A program made the translations under genes and the position numbers. This document shows positions 12,639 through 19,816 of a DNA stretch of 19,920 bases, one piece after another. The DNA comes from an uncultured Flavobacteriia bacterium (GTDB lineage: Bacteria; Bacteroidota; Bacteroidia; Flavobacteriales; Flavobacteriaceae). How positions within the stretch are numbered: the first letter of the stretch is position 1; each line of letters begins with the position of its first letter. The notes beneath the pieces were generated by a model. That model did not search any database, was not told where the DNA came from, and worked only from the letters and a program-made list of their open reading frames with translations. Location of the stretch: contig CAMLRV010000016.1 of the NCBI GenBank assembly GCA_946482495.1, positions 1-19,920 on the forward strand, written 5' to 3'.

Positions 12639-13516
12639 ACTGACATGATTTGTTTTAATCCATTTTCCAATGGAATAAATTCTGAAGTTTCTAATATTAA
12701 CTTTAATTTAGAAATATCAATATTTGAAAAGTTTTCTTCAAACAGCTCATTATCAATATTATTGATTATAATTTGATTATCAAATAATAATGAAAAAATT
12801 TTCGCAAGTTCAAATAATTTAATTTCTTCTCCTGATGCTACATTTAAAATTCCAGTTGTATTTGAATTTATAACTTTCCAAATTGCTCTTACTGCATCTT
12901 CTACATGAATAAAATCAAAACTCATTTTTGAACCATTAGTAATTTCAATAGTTTGCTTAGAATTTATTTGAGAAAACAAATTAAATAATATTCCACTTTT
13001 AGGCATATTATTACCATATATAGAAGAAAATCTTAAGTTAACACAAGGAATATTATTTAAATCACTAAATGTTGTAAATAATAATTCTTGCATAAGTTTT
13101 GAGCTAGAATACAAAACATGGTTTCCTAAAGGATACGTCCTAGCATCTTCTTTTAAAGGAATTTCCCATGGTTTATTAACTACAACTAAAGTTGAACAAT
13201 TTACTATTTTTTTTATGGTTGATTGCGTCTCAATCCATTTACAAATATTTTGCGATCCTAAAATATTTGTTTCATAAATTTCCTTTAGATAATCATTATC
13301 CAAATAATTTCCTCCTGGTAAAATTGTGGCTGCATTAATAACGATATCGAAATAATTATTTGGTAATTTCTTGAAATCTTCAAATGAGTTAATATTAATT
13401 TGGTAATTACAGTTTTCTCCTCTAGATACAGTTTCAATTAGAACCTTTTTAGAAGTAAAATAATCAACAATTGATTTACCTAAAAACCCTGAACCTCCAA
13501 ACAACAATACTTTCAT
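12629..13516 (-). CDS. NAD-dependent epimerase/dehydratase (extended SDR) of unknown substrate
   Basis: Rossmann-fold sugar-nucleotide-type oxidoreductase of 295 residues. It has the dinucleotide motif GGSGFLG (7-13), NAAT (61-64), a serine in NCSTL (S108) and the catalytic pair Y136/K140 in YSSSK. A substrate-side region (RFSSIYGNNMPKSG) and a FDFIHVEDAVRAIW stretch are typical of nucleotide-sugar epimerases and reductases such as GalE- or RfbD-like proteins. Its ATG shares one base with the stop of the ATP-grasp gene upstream (TAATG), and its end overlaps the phosphoesterase start, so three genes are chained. Epimerisation, reduction or dehydration cannot be distinguished from the sequence. 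Confidence 0.88.
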   Translation of the reverse strand: MKVLLFGGSGFLGKSIVDYFTSKKVLIETVSRGENCNYQININSFEDFKKLPNNYFDIVINAATILPGGNYLDNDYLKEIYETNILGSQNICKWIETQSTIKKIVNCSTLVVVNKPWEIPLKEDARTYPLGNHVLYSSSKLMQELLFTTFSDLNNIPCVNLRFSSIYGNNMPKSGILFNLFSQINSKQTIEITNGSKMSFDFIHVEDAVRAIWKVINSNTTGILNVASGEEIKLFELAKIFSLLFDNQIIINNIDNELFEENFSNIDISKLKLILETSEFIPLENGLKQIMSVWK

Positions 13517-14559
13517 TAGTTTTTTAAATTAAAATCATAAAACAATGCAGTTGGATTTGTCAAACTTTTATCATTTGTTAATTTTGAAAATTGGGAATTA
13601 TCAACAAACATATCAGACCAAGTTCTTAAAACTACACCTTCTTTTAAAATTGGGTTTTTAATTAATTTTCCAAATAAGTGATAATTTAACAATGCTTCAA
13701 CCTCATTAAATCCAAAAAAATACCTTAGTGGAGTTGTACCACTAAATCTACCATTTATTTCAAAAATAACTGGTTGCTCATTAAAAACTCTAAACTGAAA
13801 ATTAACTGGTCCGTCAGGATTTAATTTTTCAGCAATTTCCTTAATTACCTCATCATATTTAGAAGAAAACTCATCTCTATAAGCTCTATAAGTATTCCCA
13901 TCGCGTAAATCTCTTCTTAAAGTAACAATAGATTTACATTTTCCTTCAACAACTAGGCAACCTGAAGTATACTCTCCTTGTTCTTCTGGTAAATATTGCT
14001 GTACAGTCAAATTACTATTTGGATTGTACAAATCATTTAATTCATTTTCATCATTAATTACTTTAATTCCTAAAGACCTTGCACCATCAATAGGTTTTGC
14101 AAATAAGGGAAAACCTAATTTTTCTTTTATTTGATTTAATCCTTCTTTATCATTTGCCATTACCGAAAAAGGAAATGGAAAATTATTTTCTTTTAAAAAT
14201 TGCGCTGTTAAAAATTTATCATTAGAAATATTTATAACATTTAAATCACTAACAATTATTGTACAATTAAAATTTTCAAAAAACTCTTTTTTATATTGGG
14301 ACAATATAGTTAATTCAACATCTGTCCCAACTAAAATCATATCAATTTTATTTTGTGATACGATATCTTTTATAGTTTGAATATAATTAGCTTCATTTAC
14401 TTTTGGAATAATTATAGCCTCATCTCCTAACCAATGCCCAGACGATCTAGAATCAGGATCAGCGGTAAAAATTTTTTTCTGAAAATCAGCTATTTTTAAC
14501 ATCCTTAATATTCCTTGCCCCAAAAGTGAGCCAGCACCAGTCACTAATATATTTTTCAT
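13516..14559 (-). CDS. ATP-grasp ligase (carbamoyl-phosphate-synthase-like) in a glycan operon
   Basis: ATP-grasp enzymes join a carboxylate, activated as acyl phosphate, to an amine or other nucleophile. The 347 residues begin with a Rossmann-like pre-ATP-grasp domain (ILVTGAGSLLGQGI, 4-17; SRSSGHWLGDEAIIIP, 37-52). The ATP-grasp fold follows: an ATP-binding lysine in PLFAKPIDGARSLG (K155), the adenine-side QQYLPEEQGEYTSG (187-200), and the metal-binding FEINGRFSGTTP (E267, N269; 266-277). There is no glutamine amidotransferase partner, so it is not a real carbamoyl-phosphate synthase. Neighbours suggest it acts on a nucleotide sugar or sugar acid, for example adding an amino acid to an amino sugar or amidating a uronic acid (inference). 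It overlaps the downstream SDR gene by one base. Confidence 0.87.
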   Translation of the reverse strand: MKNILVTGAGSLLGQGILRMLKIADFQKKIFTADPDSRSSGHWLGDEAIIIPKVNEANYIQTIKDIVSQNKIDMILVGTDVELTILSQYKKEFFENFNCTIIVSDLNVINISNDKFLTAQFLKENNFPFPFSVMANDKEGLNQIKEKLGFPLFAKPIDGARSLGIKVINDENELNDLYNPNSNLTVQQYLPEEQGEYTSGCLVVEGKCKSIVTLRRDLRDGNTYRAYRDEFSSKYDEVIKEIAEKLNPDGPVNFQFRVFNEQPVIFEINGRFSGTTPLRYFFGFNEVEALLNYHLFGKLIKNPILKEGVVLRTWSDMFVDNSQFSKLTNDKSLTNPTALFYDFNLKN

Positions 14560-14571
14560 TTACTTTTATCT

Positions 14572-15177
14572 TTATTTTTTTAAATCAAATCTTGGCATTG
14601 TAACTGCGTCTTCGGCAGAAATTCCCTCACTGATTATTACTTTTTTCACAGTTAAGAAAATTATTTTCACATCTAATCGAAACGAAATATTGTTGACGTA
14701 AAAAACGTCTAGTTCAAATTTTTTATCCCAAGAAATAGCATTTCTACCATTTACTTGAGCCCAGCCTGTAATACCAGGTTTTACTTTATGTCTTTGATTT
14801 TGAAATTCGTCATACAAATGTACGTAATCGGTTAATAAAGGTCGCGGACCAATGATACTCATATCGCCTTTAATAACATTTAGCAATTGTGGAATTTCGT
14901 CTAAAGATGTTTTTCGAACAAATTGTCCCATTTTCGTTAATCGTTCCGAATCATGCAATAATTTCCCAGAAGCATCTTTTTTATCATTCATGGTTTTGAA
15001 TTTGATAATACTAAATACTTTACAGTTTTTTCCTGGTCGGCGTTGAATAAAAAATGGTTTTCCTTGATTGGCGAAAAATAGTAAAATAGTCACCAATAAA
15101 AAAACAGGCAATAAGACGATGAATCCTATTAAGGCCGTTAGAAAATCTAAGATTGGTTTTACTATTTTTGAATACAT
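14572..15177 (-). CDS. Sugar transferase (PglC/WcaJ-type phosphoglycosyl transferase), canonical copy
   Basis: Likely initiating enzyme that loads the first sugar-1-phosphate onto undecaprenyl phosphate at the inner membrane. The 201 residues match the minimal PglC-type length. There is an N-terminal re-entrant membrane helix (about 8-36), then PFFIQRRPGKNCKVFSIIKF (41-60) with KTM, the catalytic Asp-Glu dyad D93/E94 in TSLDEIPQLLNV, MSIIGPRPLL and KPGITGWAQVNGRNAISW. All consensus features are present, in contrast to the second copy at 11425-11970. It lies 22 bases after the GT4 gene stop and 12 bases before the ATP-grasp gene. The L-FucNAc genes and GT4 upstream suggest a QuiNAc-, bacillosamine- or FucNAc-type first sugar, but specificity cannot be read from sequence. 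Confidence 0.92.
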   Translation of the reverse strand: MYSKIVKPILDFLTALIGFIVLLPVFLLVTILLFFANQGKPFFIQRRPGKNCKVFSIIKFKTMNDKKDASGKLLHDSERLTKMGQFVRKTSLDEIPQLLNVIKGDMSIIGPRPLLTDYVHLYDEFQNQRHKVKPGITGWAQVNGRNAISWDKKFELDVFYVNNISFRLDVKIIFLTVKKVIISEGISAEDAVTMPRFDLKK

Positions 15178-15181
15178 ATTA

Positions 15182-15206
15182 CTTTTTACTTGGCTCTTTT
15201 TACTTG
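15182..15206 (-). repeat. CTTTTTACTTG direct repeat at the end of the GT4 gene
   Basis: Two exact copies of an 11-base unit (15182-15192 and 15196-15206 as read on the plus strand) lie 14 bases apart. They span the spacer and the GT4 stop codon (15200-15202). The flanking ACTTTTTAC and GATACTTTT are degraded relatives. Confidence 0.6.
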
Positions 15207-16405
15207 ATACTTTTATTTATAATCTCATAACTATGTTTCGGCGTGACATTATTTACAAAATACTGGTAGCCATTTTCACCCATATCTTTACAAAGTTGCG
15301 GATTTGAACGCAATAAATCAATTTTTTCTTTGATTAGATTGGGTTGATTGGATGGCGCCCAAAGTCCTGCTTTGACTTCATCTTGAATATGTATTCCATA
15401 ATCTGTGTTTTCGTCGATAGCAGCTAAAATTGGAATTTTCGCATTAAAATAACTTAACGATTTTGATGGGATATTCGGAATGGTAAAATCTTCATGTAAT
15501 GAAATCAAACCACAATTTGCCACCGAAATAATATTTTGATAATCTTCACGAGGCAACGAATCTTTGATTACTACGTTTTGAATTTTCATTTCCTGAATTA
15601 ATTTTTCAATTTTTGCCTTTTCAGTTCCTTGCCCAACAATAAAAAACATCACTTTATCTTCAGGTTGAAACAATTCGGCAACAGCCAAAATATTCTCTAG
15701 CTTTTGAGGTAAACCAATATTTCCACCGAAAATAATTACGAAGTTGTCATCAAAATTATACTTCTTTCTTAATGCAATTTTATCACCAGAAAACTGTGGA
15801 ATTTCTTTTTGCCAATTCGGTAATAAATGTAATTTTTCTTTTTTTACATTTGGATTATGGTTTACTACATAGTCGATATTTCCTTGTGACATGCAACCAA
15901 TTTCATCTGCGACTTGATATAATAAGTGCTCTTTCTTTCGGAAAAAATTATAAAGTAATCCATCTTTTTTCATAAGGCCTAAATCGACAGCATTTTGAGG
16001 AAAAATATCTCTTAAAATTAAATACAATTTAGATTGGTATTTCTTTTTTAACCAACTCGCCACATCAACCAAACTAATAGGTGGTGTTGGCATGATAATT
16101 AAATCCAACGAATCAGATTTGAAATATTTTTTAATTGCTTTTTTATATTGAAACGGTAATAACACATTCGCAATTCCTTTTTTTATTGGATTTACATTTA
16201 ATAACGGAAGTGTTTTTACTCGAATTACATGTATTCCTTCTTCTTCAATTAAACCTATTTCACAATCATTTACAGCCGGCGCCACAACAAAAACTTCGTG
16301 ACCTTGGTTACGAAATTCTTCCATTAAATCGGTATATAAATTACTCGAATTTGGAATTTTCGGATAAGCTAGTGCTAAGAAAAGAATTTTGTTATTTTGT
16401 TTCAC
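15200..16405 (-). CDS. wbuB: GT4 glycosyltransferase, WbuB-like (probable L-FucNAc transferase)
   Basis: Two-domain GT-B retaining transferase of 401 residues. The N-terminal domain opens with KILFLALAYP (6-15). The WbuB-type hallmark YLILRDIFPQNAVDLG follows (about 128-143). The C-terminal donor domain holds IIFGGNIGLPQKLENIL and a late acidic/Ser region IPNIPSKSLSYF, which corresponds to the nucleotide-sugar-binding loop. In E. coli O26, WbuB is encoded with the FnlABC enzymes and transfers L-FucNAc; here the homologous three genes are directly upstream, so the same role is likely. The start codon is GTG (16405-16403): an in-frame stop lies four codons upstream and there is no ATG before residue 28, while KILFLALAYP begins right after GTG. 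A spacer of 109 bases separates it from capG. Confidence 0.88.
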   Translation of the reverse strand: MKQNNKILFLALAYPKIPNSSNLYTDLMEEFRNQGHEVFVVAPAVNDCEIGLIEEEGIHVIRVKTLPLLNVNPIKKGIANVLLPFQYKKAIKKYFKSDSLDLIIMPTPPISLVDVASWLKKKYQSKLYLILRDIFPQNAVDLGLMKKDGLLYNFFRKKEHLLYQVADEIGCMSQGNIDYVVNHNPNVKKEKLHLLPNWQKEIPQFSGDKIALRKKYNFDDNFVIIFGGNIGLPQKLENILAVAELFQPEDKVMFFIVGQGTEKAKIEKLIQEMKIQNVVIKDSLPREDYQNIISVANCGLISLHEDFTIPNIPSKSLSYFNAKIPILAAIDENTDYGIHIQDEVKAGLWAPSNQPNLIKEKIDLLRSNPQLCKDMGENGYQYFVNNVTPKHSYEIINKSIK

Positions 16406-16417
16406 GAAATATTTTTA

Positions 16418-16516
16418 TTTCACGCAGATTAAAATGATTTTATGGATTCTTTAATTTGCGGGTAATTTGATTTTTTAACGATTTTACTGAACACTAAAAA
16501 CTGACAACTGGACACT
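16418..16516 (-). repeat. Degenerate repeat-filled spacer between capG and the GT4 gene
   Basis: The 109-base spacer holds two kinds of short repetitive sequence. TTTCACGCAGATTAAAATGA starts at 16418 and is followed by degraded GATTTTATGGATT-like copies. At 16486-16516 a run of near-repeats is built on ACTGA/ACACT/ACTGACAACTGGACACT and reaches into the capG stop codon (16515-16517). No TAnnTTTG box is present on the minus strand and no clear terminator is seen. Confidence 0.5.
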
Positions 16517-17651
16517 ATTTTTTTCTCCAAACTACACGATTCACATAATCCGTATAACTCAAAATAATTCGGACCATTTTTTCAGAAACGTTGGGCATTG
16601 AATAATCGACAACTGGACGGAAATTTCTTTCTGCACCCGTTTTTTGAGTTTGCAATTGCACTAAACCTTGCATGATACGTTCTGGTGAAAGTCCGACCAT
16701 CATAACAGACGCTTCTTCCATAGCTTCCGGACGTTCATGTGCTTGACGAATATTTAAAGCTGGAAAATTCAAAATAGATGATTCTTCTGAGATTGTTCCA
16801 CTATCCGACAAAACTGCATAAGCATTCATTTGTAACGCATTATAATCATTGAATCCCATTGGTTTTAAAAACTGAACTTCGTCACGAACGTTGAAGTTTT
16901 TACTTTCAATCATGTTGCGAGTTCTTGGATGTGTGCTTACAATAATTGAATATTGATATTTCTCGGCAATTTGATTTAGACTTTCGATTAAACCATTGAA
17001 ATTTTCAGGATTATTGATATTTTCTTCACGATGCGAAGACACTACAAAGTATTTTCCTTTCTCTAAATTTAATGTTGAAAGAATATTTGATGCTTCAATA
17101 TTTGGCAAATAATGTTGCAACACTTCAAACATTGGCGAACCGGTTTTGATAATTCTATCAGCAGGTAAACCTTCACGAAGTAAATATTCACGAGCAATAT
17201 CGCTATAAGTTAAATTGACATCTGAAATATGATCTACAATTTTACGATTTGTTTCTTCTGGTACTCTTTGATCAAAACAACGGTTTCCAGCTTCCATATG
17301 GAAAATCGGAATTTGACGTTTCTTAGCAGGAATTGCACACAAACAACTATTCGTATCACCTAAAACTAAAAAAGCATCAGGTTGCACTTCTTCCAAAAGT
17401 GGATCAATTTTAATTAAAATTTGTCCGACTGTTTCTGTAGCAGTTTTCCCTGCTGCATTTAAGAAATAATCAGGTTTACGAATTCCTAAATCGTCAAAAA
17501 ATATTTGATTTAATTCGTAATCATAATTTTGTCCAGTATGAACCAATATATGTTCAATAGCTTCAGAAGCGTCTAATGCAGTCATCACTCGCGATAAACG
17601 AATAATTTCTGGACGTGTTCCAACAACTGTTATTAGTTTTAATTTTTTCAT
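16515..17651 (-). CDS. capG: UDP-2-acetamido-2,6-dideoxy-L-talose 2-epimerase (CapG/FnlC/WbjD; WecB fold)
   Basis: Non-hydrolysing UDP-HexNAc 2-epimerase family, here most likely the last step to UDP-L-FucNAc (C2 inversion of UDP-L-6-deoxy-TalNAc). The 378 residues match the family. Motifs include VVGTRPEIIRLSRVM (9-23), HTGQNYD (38-44), VLGDTNSCL (96-104), HMEAGNRCFDQRVPEETNR (118-136), SSHREENINN (208-217) and a UDP-binding LSDSGTISEESSILN (about 281-295). General WecB enzymes look alike; the CapG assignment rests on the capE and capF genes directly upstream (3-base spacing to capF) and the NRCFDQRVPEE variant. The ATG at 17651 overlaps nothing. Confidence is high for the family and good for the specific step. 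Confidence 0.92.
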   Translation of the reverse strand: MKKLKLITVVGTRPEIIRLSRVMTALDASEAIEHILVHTGQNYDYELNQIFFDDLGIRKPDYFLNAAGKTATETVGQILIKIDPLLEEVQPDAFLVLGDTNSCLCAIPAKKRQIPIFHMEAGNRCFDQRVPEETNRKIVDHISDVNLTYSDIAREYLLREGLPADRIIKTGSPMFEVLQHYLPNIEASNILSTLNLEKGKYFVVSSHREENINNPENFNGLIESLNQIAEKYQYSIIVSTHPRTRNMIESKNFNVRDEVQFLKPMGFNDYNALQMNAYAVLSDSGTISEESSILNFPALNIRQAHERPEAMEEASVMMVGLSPERIMQGLVQLQTQKTGAERNFRPVVDYSMPNVSEKMVRIILSYTDYVNRVVWRKK

Positions 17652-17654
17652 AAT

Positions 17655-18773
17655 TTATACTTCTTCAAAGTAAGTGTCTGCGTCATTTGGATCAAAAGGT
17701 TCATTTATCCAGAAATTGGTGTACAAAACTTCGTCTCCTATATTTTTTATATTATGTGTGTACCAAATTGGCATATCTACATAAGCAGGTTCCTCTCCAT
17801 TTAACTCGAAATTCAATACTTCATCTGTTCCTATTTTTCGCAATTGAATTAAAGCTTTTCCTTTAATGACTGCGAATCTTTCAATTTTTCTAGTATGAAA
17901 ATGATTTCCTCTTGTAATTCCGGGTTTAGTTGTTGAAAACGAAACTTGTCCGCCAACTTCTAACCGAATAATTTCAACAAAACTTCCTCTTTCATCAGTA
18001 TGTTGCTTCAATTTTACAGGAAAATGATTTGCAATATCCATATAACATCTATACGTATTGAATAAATTCAATTCGAAAGTTGATGTTAATGTTGGAATAC
18101 AGCCTTTATCTTGATATTCTGCTTTATAATGTTGTAATAAGTCTAAAATTTCAGAAACTTTCTTTTCATATGTGCTTAAAATTTCATGTTTTGGTTGATG
18201 ATTTTTATTTCGAATTTGAGTTATAATTTCATGAACTAATTCACCAACATAAATCAATTTTAATTCTCCATCCACATCAATTTTCGGTGCTTCATTATGC
18301 GAAATTTGATGGCAAAATGTAGCTACAACCGAATTATAAAATGGTTTTCCGAAAGGCCCGAAAACATTTGGAATAACTAAACCTGTAAAAATGGAATCAT
18401 TTTTGTTAGCCCAATTCGCGATTAATTCTCTTCCTTCTTTTTTAGATTTTCCGTATAAATTATCTCGTTCTTCTTGACTTGAAGAAGAAAGTAAAATATG
18501 TGGCTTTGAATTCGTTCTTTCTAAAGAAGCGATTAATTTTTCCACCAAATTTATATTTGTATTATAAATTTCAACTTGACTTTCATGTCGGTTCATTGCT
18601 GCTAAATGCACAATTACATCACATTGAGAAACGAAAGCATCTAAATCTTTATTATTTTCAAAAAAATTGCGTTGAAATTCGACACGATAAAATTCATCAG
18701 GAAATAAACCTAATGTATTGTATAAATGTTTGCCAACGAAACCGTCTTGGCCTGTAATTCCAACTTTAATCAT
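17655..18773 (-). CDS. capF: CapF/FnlB/WbjC bifunctional SDR-cupin enzyme of UDP-L-FucNAc synthesis
   Basis: Catalyses C3 epimerisation (cupin) and NADPH-dependent C4 reduction (SDR) to give UDP-L-6-deoxy-TalNAc. It has 372 residues and two domains. The SDR domain holds GQDGFVG (8-14), VHLAAMNRH (55-63), a serine run LLSSSSQ (94-100) and the Y107/K111 pair in YGKSK. The cupin begins near 253; its zinc ligands are visible as H291, H293 and E298 in GNHFHTRKIERF, and H340 in WYTHNIKN. The same arrangement is known in S. aureus CapF. The C-terminal FWINEPFDPNDADTYFEE is characteristic. Its ATG shares one base with the capE stop, so the pair is translationally coupled. Confidence 0.95.
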   Translation of the reverse strand: MIKVGITGQDGFVGKHLYNTLGLFPDEFYRVEFQRNFFENNKDLDAFVSQCDVIVHLAAMNRHESQVEIYNTNINLVEKLIASLERTNSKPHILLSSSSQEERDNLYGKSKKEGRELIANWANKNDSIFTGLVIPNVFGPFGKPFYNSVVATFCHQISHNEAPKIDVDGELKLIYVGELVHEIITQIRNKNHQPKHEILSTYEKKVSEILDLLQHYKAEYQDKGCIPTLTSTFELNLFNTYRCYMDIANHFPVKLKQHTDERGSFVEIIRLEVGGQVSFSTTKPGITRGNHFHTRKIERFAVIKGKALIQLRKIGTDEVLNFELNGEEPAYVDMPIWYTHNIKNIGDEVLYTNFWINEPFDPNDADTYFEEV

Positions 18774-19816
18774 TATAAATCAAAATATTTATTGATTTCT
18801 TCTCCGTAAATATCTTTTCTGATTAATGGTAATTTCAACAACAATTGTTTCATTTGATCCACATCAAAAATTTCCGTATTATTTGAATGATATTCATCTA
18901 ATTCGGTTAATTTAATATCACCTTCAGAAAAATATTGTTCATAATTTAAGTCTCTGTTATCGGCAGGAATTCTGAAATAATCACCACAATCTTCGGCTTT
19001 AACCATATCTTCACGATTCACTAATGTTTCAAACGTTTTTTCACCATGACGTGTACCAATAATTTTAATTTCTGAATTAGAATTATATAATGAATTTAAA
19101 GCTTTGGCTAACACTTCAATGGTACAAGCCGGAGATTTTTGCACGAATAAATCGCCTTGATTACCATTTTCAAAAGCATATAAAACCAAATCAACAGCAT
19201 CTTCTAACGTCATCATGAAACGTGTCATATTTGGATCAGTAATGGTAATTGGTTTTCCCGATTTAATTTGATCTACAAATAACGGAATTACAGATCCACG
19301 AGAAGCCATTACATTTCCGTAACGTGTGCCACAGAAAATTGTTTTACTATCATCTAAGTTTCGAGATTTCGCCACCATTACTTTTTCCATCATCGCTTTA
19401 CTCATTCCCATTGCATTGATTGGATAAGCTGCTTTATCAGTACTAAGTACAACAACTTTTTTCACTTCATACTTTTCAGCAATTGTAAGTACATTATCTG
19501 TTCCGATAATATTAGTTTTAACCGCTTCCATTGGGAAAAACTCACACGATGGCACTTGTTTTAAAGCTGCGGCGTGAAAAATATAATCTACACCTTTAAT
19601 TGCCGCATCAATGCTATTCACATCGCGAACATCACCAATGTAAAATTTGACTTTATTATTGTTGACTTTCTTACGTAAATCGTCTTGTTTTTTTTCGTCG
19701 CGACTTAAAATTCGGATTTCTTTAAAATGATCGGTTTGTAAAAACTGACTTAAAACAGCATTCCCAAAAGAACCTGTTCCACCAGTAATTAGTAATATTT
19801 TGTCTTTAATTTGCAT
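18773..19816 (-). CDS. capE: CapE/FnlA/WbjB UDP-GlcNAc 4,6-dehydratase/5-epimerase
   Basis: First enzyme of UDP-L-FucNAc synthesis: inverting 4,6-dehydration of UDP-GlcNAc with epimerisation. It is a soluble SDR of 347 residues with TGGTGSFG (11-18), FHAAALKQVPSCEF (80-93), STDKAAYPINAMGMSK (125-140) carrying the MxxxK catalytic form (M136, K140), GTRYGNVMASRGSVIPLF and a C-terminal RHGEKTFETLVNREDM stretch typical of CapE/FnlA. It lacks the membrane and CoA-binding-like domains of the larger paralogue at 8298-10277, so the locus has two separate 4,6-dehydratases for two sugars. The start at 19816 overlaps the preceding gene by 11 bases, indicating operon continuation beyond the window. Confidence 0.95.
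   Translation of the reverse strand: MQIKDKILLITGGTGSFGNAVLSQFLQTDHFKEIRILSRDEKKQDDLRKKVNNNKVKFYIGDVRDVNSIDAAIKGVDYIFHAAALKQVPSCEFFPMEAVKTNIIGTDNVLTIAEKYEVKKVVVLSTDKAAYPINAMGMSKAMMEKVMVAKSRNLDDSKTIFCGTRYGNVMASRGSVIPLFVDQIKSGKPITITDPNMTRFMMTLEDAVDLVLYAFENGNQGDLFVQKSPACTIEVLAKALNSLYNSNSEIKIIGTRHGEKTFETLVNREDMVKAEDCGDYFRIPADNRDLNYEQYFSEGDIKLTELDEYHSNNTEIFDVDQMKQLLLKLPLIRKDIYGEEINKYFDL

Noticed and set aside
13516..14559. Carbamoyl-phosphate synthase large subunit fragment
   Set aside because: It is a complete single ATP-grasp protein of normal length for glycan-associated ligases, with no glutaminase partner, so it is not a carB remnant.
15068..15307. Plus-strand open frame across the GT4/sugar transferase junction
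   Set aside because: Antisense to two well-supported genes; its composition reflects the complementary strand and low-complexity spacer.
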